From positions 98,501 to 162,500 of the forward strand of contig NC_014836.1 in the NCBI RefSeq assembly GCF_000177635.2: a stretch of 64,000 bases of DNA. Reading direction: 5' to 3'. Below the pieces are notes generated by a model. The model ran no database searches. It was not told the origin of the DNA and saw only the letters and a list, made by a program, of their open reading frames with translations. The translations under genes and the position numbers were made by a program. The number at the start of each line of letters is the position of its first letter. The first letter of the stretch is position 1. Of this stretch, positions 18,804 through 26,668 are shown piece after piece. Source of the DNA: Desulfurispirillum indicum S5 (GTDB taxonomy: Bacteria > Chrysiogenota > Chrysiogenetes > Chrysiogenales > Chrysiogenaceae).

Positions 18804-20204
18804 ATGCGTGAAGTTGATGTAGCCATTATCGGAGCCGGATCTGCCGGATTGACGGCTTTCAGCGAGGTCAATCGGGTCACGGAGAATGTGGTGATCATAG
18901 AAGCCGGTGTGGGGGGCACGACCTGTGCCCGTGTCGGCTGCATGCCCTCCAAGGTGATGATTCAGGTTGCCGAAGATTTCCACCGGCGCGAATACCTGGC
19001 CACCGAGGGCATCATGGGTGCTGAGCACCTGCGTCTGGATATTCCTGCTGCCATGGCCCATGTGCGCAAAATGCGTGACCGTTTTGTGGCCAGTGTCATG
19101 GGCGGTACGGTGGCACGGGCGGGGGATCGCTATATTCGCGGTAAGGCCCGATTTTGCGGGATGAATATCCTGGACGTAGACGGACAGAAGATCAAAGCCG
19201 GCAAAGTCATTCTTGCCACCGGATCACGCCCCTTTGTCCCCGAGGGCTGGGAGCGCTTGCCAGTGCCGGTCTATACCAGCGATACCCTTTTTGAGCAGGA
19301 AGACTTTCCCGCCTCCCTGGCGGTCATGGGAACCGGTGTTATTGGTCTGGAGCTTGGCCAGGCACTGGCACGCATGGGAGTTGAAGTTACTGCCTTCGGA
19401 CGCTCTGGACGGGTAGCCGGCATCACGGATCCCGAACTGAACACCTCTGCTGTAACAGCCTACAGCAGGGAATTTCCACTGCGCTTCTCGCGCGATATCC
19501 GGGTTGAACCCATCGCGGGAGCTTCAAAGGTGCGTATCGTCTGGCCGGAAGGCTCGGTGGAGGTCGATGGTATCCTGGCGGCACAGGGGCGTCGCCCGAA
19601 CCTTGATGATCTGGGACTGGAGCCGCTGGATATCCCCCGTGACGAACATGGCATTCCCCTGTTTGACCCCCAGACCATGCAGGTGGGTGATCTGCCACTG
19701 TTTATCGCCGGCGATGTGACGGGCAGCCTGCCGGTGCTCCACGAAGCCTCCGATGAAGGGCGCATTGCCGGTTACAATGCCGTGAATTCCGTGCAGCGTT
19801 TCCGGCGCAAGACGCCTTTGCTGGTGGTCTTTACCGATCCCAATGTGATGCAGGTGGGGCAGACGTACCAGCAGCTGCGTGATGCTGGTACCCCTTTCGA
19901 GGTGGGGCAGGTGAGTTTTGAAGGACAGGGGCGCAGTCTGGTTATGGGTAGAAATTGTGGGTTGCTGCGCGTTTATGGGCACCGTGACAGCGGTGCGCTG
20001 CTGGGAGCGGAAATGATGGGCCCGGCTGGAGAGCACATCGCCCATGAGCTGGCCTGGGCTATGGAGCGTGGGCTGGACGTGTTTGAGATGATTCGTCTGC
20101 CCTTTTACCATCCTGTGGTGGAGGAAGGTCTGCGCACAGCGTTGCGGGAGCTGGCCGCCCGGGTGGATAGGCGAAAGGCCCGCTGGGAACTTTCTTTTGC
20201 CTGA
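18804..20204 (+). CDS. Dihydrolipoamide dehydrogenase-like FAD disulfide oxidoreductase
   Basis: 466-aa flavoprotein of the pyridine nucleotide-disulfide reductase class I. It shows the FAD motif GAGSAGLTA, redox-active cysteines in GTTCARVGCMPSK (CX4C), NAD-binding GTGVIGLELGQALARMG, the second FAD motif FIAGDVTG, and the C-terminal catalytic His-Glu in YHPVVEEG. ATG at 18804 follows GGGAGG. No lipoyl-enzyme subunits are adjacent, so the substrate (lipoamide, another disulfide or a thiol) is open. Confidence 0.9.
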   Translation: MREVDVAIIGAGSAGLTAFSEVNRVTENVVIIEAGVGGTTCARVGCMPSKVMIQVAEDFHRREYLATEGIMGAEHLRLDIPAAMAHVRKMRDRFVASVMGGTVARAGDRYIRGKARFCGMNILDVDGQKIKAGKVILATGSRPFVPEGWERLPVPVYTSDTLFEQEDFPASLAVMGTGVIGLELGQALARMGVEVTAFGRSGRVAGITDPELNTSAVTAYSREFPLRFSRDIRVEPIAGASKVRIVWPEGSVEVDGILAAQGRRPNLDDLGLEPLDIPRDEHGIPLFDPQTMQVGDLPLFIAGDVTGSLPVLHEASDEGRIAGYNAVNSVQRFRRKTPLLVVFTDPNVMQVGQTYQQLRDAGTPFEVGQVSFEGQGRSLVMGRNCGLLRVYGHRDSGALLGAEMMGPAGEHIAHELAWAMERGLDVFEMIRLPFYHPVVEEGLRTALRELAARVDRRKARWELSFA

Positions 20205-20225
20205 GCTTCCCCGGCCGTGTATAAT
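20197..20225 (+). promoter_or_regulatory. Sigma-70 promoter of the small coiled-coil membrane protein
   Basis: TTGCCT, 17-base spacer, perfect TATAAT at 20220-20225, about 40 bases before the next start codon. The -35 box overlaps the last codons of the flavoprotein gene. Confidence 0.6.
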
Positions 20226-20266
20226 CCGCTAAGATTCTGTGACCAAAGCTTTCCGGAGGGCGTATC

Positions 20267-20602
20267 ATGGGACTTTTTGAGCTTGGTGGCTATATACTCT
20301 TTGTGCTGATGATGGCCTTTGCCGTCATTGTCATCCATCTCAAGGACAAGCGCATTGCCCAGTTGCGAGACGATCGAAATCGCTATCTGCAGGAGCGCAA
20401 CGAAGCGGTGGACTATGCCAACAAGCTCAGTGGTCAGGTGGATCTGGACTTCTCCCGTCAGGAGGAGAAGATTCAGCGGTTCCAGCGAGAGCGCGATGTC
20501 CTGCTGGAGCTGGCCAAGGAGAACCTGCCCGGTGATCAGTACGGTGTCCTGAACCGCGCCTTTGAACAGCGGGTCAGCAAGATGAAGCCGGTCAAGGACT
20601 GA
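20267..20602 (+). CDS. Small membrane-anchored coiled-coil protein, unknown function
   Basis: 111 aa. An N-terminal hydrophobic span (about 5-24) is followed by a charged heptad-like helix (about 27-85). I do not recognise a family. Its own promoter precedes it and it converges with the HAD phosphatase gene 19 bases downstream. A cytoplasmic coiled coil tethered to the inner membrane is the likely topology. Confidence 0.75.
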   Translation: MGLFELGGYILFVLMMAFAVIVIHLKDKRIAQLRDDRNRYLQERNEAVDYANKLSGQVDLDFSRQEEKIQRFQRERDVLLELAKENLPGDQYGVLNRAFEQRVSKMKPVKD

Positions 20603-20621
20603 GCGCTTCTTTCAATCCCAC

Positions 20622-21269
20622 TCAGGGTAGCAGATGTAATAATTCTTCAGGGGTTTCCAGGATGGGAACCCCTTTTTTCTGAAAAAAGGCCCTGTCATAG
20701 GCACCCCAGCCAGCGCAGATGAATTCGGCACCGGCGCTGTGAGCACTGTGCAGATCATTTTCGGAATCGCCGATATACACGGCTTTGCGCGGTGAGATAC
20801 TCCATTGGCGGCACACTTCCAGCATGGGGTCCGGATAGGGCTTTGGCCGGGCAATATCATCGACACAGATAGCCGGGTCGAAAAAGCGGTCAAGGTCAAA
20901 GCGGTTTTCCATGAGCTTGTACTTGAAACGCAGATTGTTGGTAACAACACCCATGCGCCCATAACGCTGCCGAAGCCGCACCAGCACCTCTTCCATTCCA
21001 TCGTAAAACCCCAGCTTCTCTTCATGGTTCGCGTAATTTTCGTACCACTGGCGTATACCGTGCTGGGGGTCGTGGTATCCCAGTTTTTTCAGGGTAACGG
21101 CTCCTGGACTGCCCATGACCCAGTCAAGCTCATCGGGATCCAGCTCCAGGTTCAGCAGCTGGCGGGCGGTGTCCACCAGGGAGTAGACGATGACATCCCG
21201 GCTGTCCAGCAGGGTTCCATCCACATCAAAAATCAGACCTTCCAGAGGCTTATGCCAGAAGTGGGACAT
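20622..21269 (-). CDS. HAD-superfamily phosphatase (phosphoglycolate phosphatase-like)
   Basis: 215 aa with the HAD motifs: FDVDGTLLDS (motif I nucleophile Asp), VVTNN (motif II), KPYPDP (motif III lysine) and GDSENDL (motif IV). A helical cap lies between motifs I and II, as in Gph/PpaX-type enzymes. Start at 21269 has AAAGGAAA upstream and overlaps the end of the PHP gene by 20 bases, so the two are co-expressed. Substrate cannot be read from sequence. Confidence 0.9.
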   Translation of the reverse strand: MSHFWHKPLEGLIFDVDGTLLDSRDVIVYSLVDTARQLLNLELDPDELDWVMGSPGAVTLKKLGYHDPQHGIRQWYENYANHEEKLGFYDGMEEVLVRLRQRYGRMGVVTNNLRFKYKLMENRFDLDRFFDPAICVDDIARPKPYPDPMLEVCRQWSISPRKAVYIGDSENDLHSAHSAGAEFICAGWGAYDRAFFQKKGVPILETPEELLHLLP

Positions 21270-22065
21270 ACTGTCGTTTCCTTTTCTCAAAACGTACCAG
21301 GGTGGTGATGTCCGCTTCGCGGGCCATCCGCTGTGCCAGGGGGAAATCGCGACCCACATGCTCGGGGCAGTGGGCATCACTGGTGATAATGACCGGCAGC
21401 CTGTACTTCCCGGCCATCTGCAGGATCTCCGGCGCGGGATAGATCTGCCCGGCAGGCTTGTACAGGCCGGCGGTATTGATTTCCAGTACCATGTCATAGT
21501 CTTTCATCAGGCGTATCGTACTCTCGTATACCGCTGTCATGATGACATTGCGGGGTGGCCGGTAGCCGAATACCTTGATCAGGTCGAAGTGGCCGATGAT
21601 ATCAAAAAGCTGGCTGCGGATGGCCATCTGCAGAATTTCATAGTAACTGTAGTAGACATCCACCACATCGCGTTCTTTCCACTCATGGGCAAAACGAGGC
21701 AGGTCGAATCCCCAGTCGCCGATCCAGTGGACACTGCCGATGATATAATCCCAGTGGACTGATTCCAGGAAGGCGCGTATACCCGCTTCGCGGGAAGGGA
21801 TATAGTCCATCTCTATTCCGGTTTTCACTGCCATGCCCTGCTGGCGGGCCTGCTCAACGGCATGTACGTACTCGTGAACATCGTAGTGAAAGGCTGCGTC
21901 CGCCCAGGAGGTTTCCAGCAGGCTGCTGGCCTGGCTGAATCGGTAGGCGTGCTCGCTGAAACCCAGTTCGCTCAAGCCGCGTTCCATGGCAGTGTCGTAG
22001 TACTGGCGGATCCACTGTGCCGTGTAGGGGCCACTTTCGAGGTGGACATGATAGTCGTGCAGCAT
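21250..22065 (-). CDS. PHP-family histidinol-phosphatase-like hydrolase
   Basis: 271-aa metal-dependent phosphoesterase of the PHP fold, HisJ/HisK type. Metal-binding motifs include DYHVHLE at the N terminus, GIEMDY, GSVHW, IIGHFDLIK and TSDAHCPEHVG near the end. The likely reaction is histidinol-phosphate hydrolysis, but no other his genes are here. I start at 22065 (MLHDYHV) with AGGA upstream; the longer open frame to 22149 reads into a dispersed repeat and is rejected. Confidence 0.88.
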   Translation of the reverse strand: MLHDYHVHLESGPYTAQWIRQYYDTAMERGLSELGFSEHAYRFSQASSLLETSWADAAFHYDVHEYVHAVEQARQQGMAVKTGIEMDYIPSREAGIRAFLESVHWDYIIGSVHWIGDWGFDLPRFAHEWKERDVVDVYYSYYEILQMAIRSQLFDIIGHFDLIKVFGYRPPRNVIMTAVYESTIRLMKDYDMVLEINTAGLYKPAGQIYPAPEILQMAGKYRLPVIITSDAHCPEHVGRDFPLAQRMAREADITTLVRFEKRKRQYVPLLA

Positions 22066-22080
22066 CGGGCGTCCTGTCAA

Positions 22081-22203
22081 CAGGCTGCTGAAACCATTTA
22101 CGGTGCTGTCCGCCGGACGCTCACGCGCAGCAGCGCACTTTGCGTGCACTTCGCACCAAGCCTGGCGTGCGCCTGCATCTGTGGGTTTTCAACGGCCTGC
22201 CTG
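22081..22203 (-). repeat. Small TIR repeat s1
   Basis: About 123 bases bounded by CAGGCTGCTGAAA at the left and the complement of CAGGCCGTTGAAA at the right (11 of 13 matched), with a GC-rich interior. It matches the same repeat family as s2 (23136), s3 (47023) and s4 (47306). It sits 15 bases upstream of the PHP gene start. The following stretch 22204-22459 holds no gene I can support and is presumably the leader of the first RRM gene. Confidence 0.65.
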
Positions 22204-22459
22204 ATGTAAAGTATTCCAAGTGCTCAGGCAAGGTTCTGTGATAGCCGCAGATCATAGCGGCAAACCCGTGGGAATTCAAGAGAGCTCCCTGGAAAGACGC
22301 TGCCAGGAAAATATTTGCATGGATTACGGTTTTTTGGTGACAGCTGACATTCTTTCTGTTACAAGATGTACCCATGTTGTTTTTCCGCTCGCAGGACAAG
22401 TCTTTTTGCCTTTCTTGTATCGTGAACACCAACGATTACACTTTTTAAGGATCTATTGA

Positions 22460-22711
22460 ATGATGAAATCTATCTATGCCGGTAACTTGCCTTTCACGAC
22501 GACTGAAGACGAACTCGGAAACCTCTTTGCTCAATACGGAGATGTTTACTCTGTAAAACTCATCTCTGACCGTGAAACTGGCAGACTGCGCGGCTTTGGT
22601 TTCGTTGAAATGGAAGAGAAAGACTGCGAAGCGGCAGTTGAAGCTCTCAACGGTTTCGAATTCGGTGGCCGCAAGCTGCGCGTCAACGAAGCTCGCCCTA
22701 AAGGCTTCTGA
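22460..22711 (+). CDS. RRM-domain RNA-binding protein (copy 1)
   Basis: 83-aa single RNA-recognition-motif protein like the small glycine-rich-type RRMs of cyanobacteria and proteobacteria. RNP2 (SIYAGNL) and RNP1 (RGFGFVEM) are intact with the conserved aromatic residues. It probably binds single-stranded RNA as a chaperone, possibly in the cold. A near-identical second copy follows 104 bases later; a terminator separates them, so each may be its own transcript. Confidence 0.94.
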   Translation: MMKSIYAGNLPFTTTEDELGNLFAQYGDVYSVKLISDRETGRLRGFGFVEMEEKDCEAAVEALNGFEFGGRKLRVNEARPKGF

Positions 22712-22735
22712 GCAACACTTCTCCGTAACCTCAAG

Positions 22736-22769
22736 GCACTGGCTCAGCTGTTGGGCCGGTGCTTTTTTT
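22736..22769 (+). terminator. Terminator after RRM copy 1
   Basis: GCACTGGCTCA (22736-22746) pairs with TGGGCCGGTGC (22752-22762) using two G-U pairs, five-base loop, followed by seven T. Confidence 0.8.
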
Positions 22770-22814
22770 CTTTCCCACCTGTCGCCCCGGCGATACTACT
22801 CCCAAGGATTCAGA

Positions 22815-23069
22815 ATGTCTGTGAAATCTATCTATGCTGGAAATCTGCCTTTCACCACTACCGAAGACGAACTCGGAAACCTCTTTGCACAATACGGTGA
22901 CGTGTACTCCGTAAAACTTATCTCTGACCGTGAAACTGGCCGCCTGCGTGGTTTTGGTTTTGTTGAAATGGATGAGAAGGATTGTGCTGCTGCAGTTGAA
23001 GCTCTCAACGGCTATGAGCTGGGTGGCCGCAATCTGCGCGTCAACGAAGCTCGCCCCAAAGGTTTCTGA
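22815..23069 (+). CDS. RRM-domain RNA-binding protein (copy 2)
   Basis: 84 aa, differing from copy 1 at only a handful of positions (extra Ser-Val at the start, Asp for Glu near the RNP1 motif, NGYELGGRNL versus NGFEFGGRKL). The DNA is also highly similar, so the duplication is recent or maintained by conversion. ATG at 22815 follows AAGGA. A perfect terminator hairpin follows. Confidence 0.94.
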   Translation: MSVKSIYAGNLPFTTTEDELGNLFAQYGDVYSVKLISDRETGRLRGFGFVEMDEKDCAAAVEALNGYELGGRNLRVNEARPKGF

Positions 23070-23091
23070 GGAAAATTTTCCTGAAATCATG

Positions 23092-23125
23092 AAAGCCCTG
23101 ACTCTCCGGAGTCAGGGCTTTTTTT
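23092..23125 (+). terminator. Terminator after RRM copy 2
   Basis: AAAGCCCTGACTC (23092-23104) pairs with GAGTCAGGGCTTT, four-base loop, continuing into a run of seven T. Classic intrinsic terminator. Confidence 0.9.
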
Positions 23126-23135
23126 GCGTGTGCTA

Positions 23136-23230
23136 CGGGGTGCTGAAAAATTCCTGTATGGGGCGCTGCTTGCTGGACACTGCGCGAGCAATGCTTCATT
23201 TTGGCGACCTGAGTGTTTTCAATTGCCTGC
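23136..23230 (-). repeat. Small TIR repeat s2
   Basis: About 95 bases. The left end GGGGTGCTGAAAAATT and the complement of the right end, GCAGGCAATTGAAAAC, are the two terminus types seen in s1, s3 and s4. The right end is almost identical to the left end of s3. It lies between the RRM terminator and the 3' end of the gntR gene; no ORF is supported. Confidence 0.55.
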
Positions 23231-23298
23231 TTGTTTTGAGGTATCTGAGCAAGCTGCCTCATGTCGCAGTTCTTTCTCGTCCTCAGGAGGAGATGTCG

Positions 23299-24027
23299 TC
23301 ACTCTTTGGGGGAAAATATTTTGCGGGTTTGATCCTCAATGTACTTCATATGGTCCAGCATGGCCAACGTGGCTCGTTCCGGGTCGCGATCCCGTATGGC
23401 TTCGAAGACGGCACGGTGTTGACGGTAGAGTAGATTGTGATGGTTCGGATCCTGAAACATCCGGGAGCGTACCTCAAAGGAGACCTGTTCCACCCAGTGG
23501 TGGATGGTGTTCATAATATGTACCAGCAGTACATTGTGGGTGGCGTGGCTGATGGTGGAGTGAAAGCTGGCATCCGGCTCGTGGCCTACCTGGGTTTGCT
23601 CGCAGGCGATGCGCATCTCCTCGAGATACTCCTCCATCTGCGCTATTTCCTCATCGGTTGCCCGTTCAGCGGCAATGCGGGCGGCCCAGGTTTCCAGCAC
23701 TTTACGCATTTCCACCGCATCAAATATGGATTCGTCACGCTTGAAAAACTCATCAATGGCGATACCCATGGAATTTTGTGTCATGGAGCGCACAAAAGTG
23801 CCACTGCCCTGAACATTGTAAACAAACCCCTGGGCCTCCAGGCGATGAATGGCTTCGCGCAGGCTGGGGCGGCTGACCCCCATATTGGCAGCCAGCTCCC
23901 GTTCCGGTGGCAGCTTTTGTCCCGGCTGCAGCTTGCCTGACAGAATAAGTTCTTTTATCTGCTTGTATATTTCGTCGCTGATGCGCTTTGGTTTGATTTT
24001 TTCAAACATTTCCATGGTCTGGCTCAT
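23299..24027 (-). CDS. GntR/FadR-family regulator of lactate genes (LldR/LutR-like)
   Basis: 242-aa repressor. The N-terminal winged helix (ISDEIYKQIKELILSGKLQPGQKLPPERELA... SRPSLREAIHRLEAQG) is followed by an all-helical FCD ligand domain with metal-ligand histidines (ASFHSTISHATHN, YRQHRAVFEAI). It sits downstream of lctP and beside the lut operon, and both divergent lactate promoters carry a FadR-type palindrome, so it is very likely their lactate-responsive repressor. The start has GGAG upstream. Confidence 0.92.
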   Translation of the reverse strand: MSQTMEMFEKIKPKRISDEIYKQIKELILSGKLQPGQKLPPERELAANMGVSRPSLREAIHRLEAQGFVYNVQGSGTFVRSMTQNSMGIAIDEFFKRDESIFDAVEMRKVLETWAARIAAERATDEEIAQMEEYLEEMRIACEQTQVGHEPDASFHSTISHATHNVLLVHIMNTIHHWVEQVSFEVRSRMFQDPNHHNLLYRQHRAVFEAIRDRDPERATLAMLDHMKYIEDQTRKIFSPKE

Positions 24028-24138
24028 TGGTGGCTCCGAAGACAGTTCCCGCGTGGGTATTCAGTGCATGTAGAGAGAGGAATCCTCAAAGATTAGACCT
24101 GGAGCCGTGGGCTGTCAAGCAATTTGCCGATGCTTTTC

Positions 24139-24173
24139 GGGCCCGGCAAGCGACACTGCTGCTTACCGGGCCC
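24139..24173. terminator. Strong hairpin between lctP and the gntR gene
   Basis: GGGCCCGGCAAGC (24139-24151) pairs with GCTTACCGGGCCC (24161-24173), one mismatch. There is no long T run on either side, so it may stabilise the lctP 3' end or act as a weak terminator. Confidence 0.5.
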
Positions 24174-24203
24174 GGGTGGTGGGTGGGTTGTTTTTGGTAG
24201 TTT

Positions 24204-25901
24204 TTAGCCCATCAGCGGATCGGCTACCCCCAGCACGAAGACGGCAATCAGGGCGATAATGCCGGCAAAGACCAGGTAATAGAGTGTGGGTATGGCGGTC
24301 ATGCGCAGGGTGCGCCCTTCGCGGCCCAGCAGGCCAACGGTGGCGGAAGCGGCAACCACATTGTGGATGGCGATCATGTTTCCGGCGGCAGCGCCTACGG
24401 CCTGCATGGCGACCAGCAGCGCGCCAGAGATACCCAGCAATTCACCGACACTGAACTGGAATTGCACCAGCATCAGGTTGGATACGGTGTTGGAGCCGGC
24501 AATAAAGGCTCCCAGGCCACCGACAGCAGGGGCGAAGAAGGGATAGATATTGCCCACGGAGTTAGCCACCAGCTGGGCCATGGCAATGGGCATGGAGGGC
24601 AGGTCGGCTGCATTGACGCCGGAGTTTATGAGGATGCGCACCATGGGTATGGTGAAGATGAGCACGAAACCTGCGCCCAGCAGCGTGCGGGAGGACTCGC
24701 CCACGGCTGCCTTCATCTCCTTGAAGCTCATGCGGTGCAGGAAGTAGGTGATGAACACCACCATCACCATGATACCACCAGGCAGGTAGAGGGGCTGAAT
24801 GCTACCGGAGACACCCGCTTCGCCCAGAATATTGGACCAGCCAAAGCTCAGGAAGCTTGTGAAGAATGACTTGACTTCAGGCACCACGCGGGAGATCACC
24901 AGGATAAGCGCCAGCAGCAGGTAAGGAGTCCAGGCCATGACTCCGGACATGGGGGCGCGTCCAGCCAGGGCGTCCAGCTTGATTTCAATGCTGCCCATCC
25001 AGTCAACGGGCCACTCTTTGGGGGCGGCAAAATCCCATGACTTCTTGGGCACCAGGAATCCGGCTTTGGCGGCGGGAACAACCACAGCCAGGCCTACCAG
25101 GGCGCCGATCAGGGAGGGGAACTCTGGTCCGAGGAAGACGCCGGCAGCGGCGTAGGGCAGCACAAAGGCGAGTCCGGCAAAGATGGCAAAGGGTGCGATG
25201 GAAAGCCCTTCGGTCCAGGACTTGTTCTTGCCGAAGAAGCGGGTGAGCATGATGCACATGAGCAGGGGCATGAACAGGCCCACGATGGCGTGAGTGATGG
25301 CGACCTGGGAGGTGATGAGCTGGTAGAAGACTTCCCAGCTGGACTGATTTTCGATCAGGGTGGCGCTGATGCCTTCGCGGTCAAGGCCAGCACTGACGCC
25401 AATGACGATCGGTGTTCCCACGGCACCAAAGGAGACGGGGGTGGACTGGATCATCATGCCCATGGTGACGGCTGCGAGGGCGGGGAAGCCAATGGCCACC
25501 AGCAGGGGCGCCGCGATGGCGGCGGGAGTGCCGAAGCCGGAGGCGCCTTCAATGAAACAGCCGAAGAGCCAGGCGACAATAATGACCTGAACTCGGCGGT
25601 CGGCACTGACGCTGGAGAATCCGCCCCGGATGGCCGTGACGGCTCCGGAGTGTTTCATGGTGTTCAGCAGCAGGATGGCGCCGAAAATGATCCACAGAAC
25701 TGAGGCGGTCAGGATCAGACCTTGGAGGGAAGAGGCGACAATGCGGGTGAAACTCATCTCCCAGGCGGTCAGACCAATGGCTGCAGTGGTGAGGAAGACG
25801 ACGGGCATGGCGCGGCGTGCCGGCCAGTTCAGTCCCACCAGCAGCACAGCGGCTAAAATGAGTGGGGTGAAAGCGAGGAGTGACAATAGAGTCTGGTTCA
25901 T
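24204..25901 (-). CDS. lctP: L-lactate permease
   Basis: 565-aa inner-membrane transporter of the LctP family, normal length, with about 13-14 membrane segments and family motifs such as [16 protein letters not shown] and [15 protein letters not shown]. It imports lactate (and likely glycolate) with protons. It is transcribed from a strong promoter that carries an operator just downstream, divergent from lutC. Confidence 0.96.
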   Translation of the reverse strand: MNQTLLSLLAFTPLILAAVLLVGLNWPARRAMPVVFLTTAAIGLTAWEMSFTRIVASSLQGLILTASVLWIIFGAILLLNTMKHSGAVTAIRGGFSSVSADRRVQVIIVAWLFGCFIEGASGFGTPAAIAAPLLVAIGFPALAAVTMGMMIQSTPVSFGAVGTPIVIGVSAGLDREGISATLIENQSSWEVFYQLITSQVAITHAIVGLFMPLLMCIMLTRFFGKNKSWTEGLSIAPFAIFAGLAFVLPYAAAGVFLGPEFPSLIGALVGLAVVVPAAKAGFLVPKKSWDFAAPKEWPVDWMGSIEIKLDALAGRAPMSGVMAWTPYLLLALILVISRVVPEVKSFFTSFLSFGWSNILGEAGVSGSIQPLYLPGGIMVMVVFITYFLHRMSFKEMKAAVGESSRTLLGAGFVLIFTIPMVRILINSGVNAADLPSMPIAMAQLVANSVGNIYPFFAPAVGGLGAFIAGSNTVSNLMLVQFQFSVGELLGISGALLVAMQAVGAAAGNMIAIHNVVAASATVGLLGREGRTLRMTAIPTLYYLVFAGIIALIAVFVLGVADPLMG

Positions 25902-25939
25902 GGGCTCTTTCCTTGTCCGCGGGCGTTTGCCCGGCTTAA

Positions 25940-25954
25940 ATTGGTAATACCAAT
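25940..25954. promoter_or_regulatory. Operator O1 for the lactate regulator
   Basis: ATTGGTA-A-TACCAAT is a perfect 15-base palindrome of the FadR/LldR type (TTGGTnnnACCAA). It lies about 10-25 bases downstream of the predicted lctP transcription start, a repressor position. A second copy is at 26152. Confidence 0.8.
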
Positions 25955-25969
25955 AGGTTGTTGATGGGA

Positions 25970-25998
25970 AAAATAGGGAATTGCCGTGGCGATGTCAA
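25970..25998 (-). promoter_or_regulatory. Sigma-70 promoter of lctP
   Basis: Minus strand TTGACA (25998-25993), 17-base spacer, TATTTT (25975-25970). Operator O1 follows it immediately. Confidence 0.75.
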
Positions 25999-26122
25999 GA
26001 AACTTTTTTGCAAAATAAAAATTGGTTCTATTTTTTCATATTGGAGAATGTGGTGCCTGCATTGTAGTTAGCGGCTATTCTGTGCGGTTCGGCTGAACTG
26101 TTGGGGTGTTCATCGAACGGTG

Positions 26123-26150
26123 TTGACAAAATAATCATGGGGTATATCAT
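26123..26150 (+). promoter_or_regulatory. Sigma-70 promoter of the lut operon
   Basis: TTGACA (26123-26128), 16-base spacer, TATCAT (26145-26150). The predicted start falls inside operator O2. Confidence 0.7.
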
Positions 26151-26151
26151 G

Positions 26152-26166
26152 TTGGTATTACCAATT
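26152..26166. promoter_or_regulatory. Operator O2 for the lactate regulator
   Basis: TTGGTATTACCAA palindrome, the same site type as O1, directly overlapping the predicted transcription start of the lut operon. Binding here would block polymerase. Confidence 0.8.
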
Positions 26167-26182
26167 GAAACGGCGGTGCCCT

Positions 26183-26662
26183 ATGCTTGAAAAATTTCTC
26201 CAGCACTGTGCAGTGGCTGCCATGCAGACCCGGGTTATCCCGGCGGCAGAGCTGACATCATCCATAGAATCCTTTCTGCAGGAAGGGGGTGTGGTCTGCG
26301 CCCCTCGCTTTGAGATACCGGAAGTCTCCACCCCAGTGGATCGTGCCGGTATCCCTGTATGTATTCTCGAAGCCGACTGGGCTATCGGTGAAACCGGTAC
26401 TTTTGTCATCAACCAGCGTAATCCGGAAGTTCGCCTGGCCAGTTGTATGGCCGAAACCCTGGTGGTGATCCTGGAGCGCTCACGCCTGGTGGAAAAGCTG
26501 GAAGACGTGGCTGCCTATATGGAAGAGAAACTCTCCGGTGCCGAAGCGGGCTTTGTGGCCTTTATCTCCGGTGCCAGCCGTACCGCCGATATCGAGCGGG
26601 AACTGACCATCGGCGTGCATGGGCCGCGCTACATGCATGCCCTGATTCTGGAAGACAGGTAG
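26183..26662 (+). CDS. lutC: Lactate utilization protein C (LUD domain)
   Basis: 159-aa LUD-domain protein, third component of the LutABC L-lactate oxidation complex. The conserved core EADWAIGETGTFVINQRNPEVRLAS is typical of LutC/YkgG. It is shorter at the N terminus than Bacillus LutC. ATG at 26183 has no clear Shine-Dalgarno; an in-frame TTG at 26165 is possible but overlaps the operator. It leads the lut operon. Confidence 0.9.
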   Translation: MLEKFLQHCAVAAMQTRVIPAAELTSSIESFLQEGGVVCAPRFEIPEVSTPVDRAGIPVCILEADWAIGETGTFVINQRNPEVRLASCMAETLVVILERSRLVEKLEDVAAYMEEKLSGAEAGFVAFISGASRTADIERELTIGVHGPRYMHALILEDR

Positions 26663-26668
26663 GAAACC

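Noticed and set aside
22066-22149. N-terminal extension of the PHP hydrolase to an upstream ATG
   Set aside because: The extra residues come from repeat s1; the ATG at 22065 has a ribosome site and starts directly at the conserved metal-binding motif.
24139-24173. Classical intrinsic terminator after lctP
   Set aside because: The hairpin is strong but lacks a T run on the lctP strand, so I list it only as a hairpin with possible terminator role.
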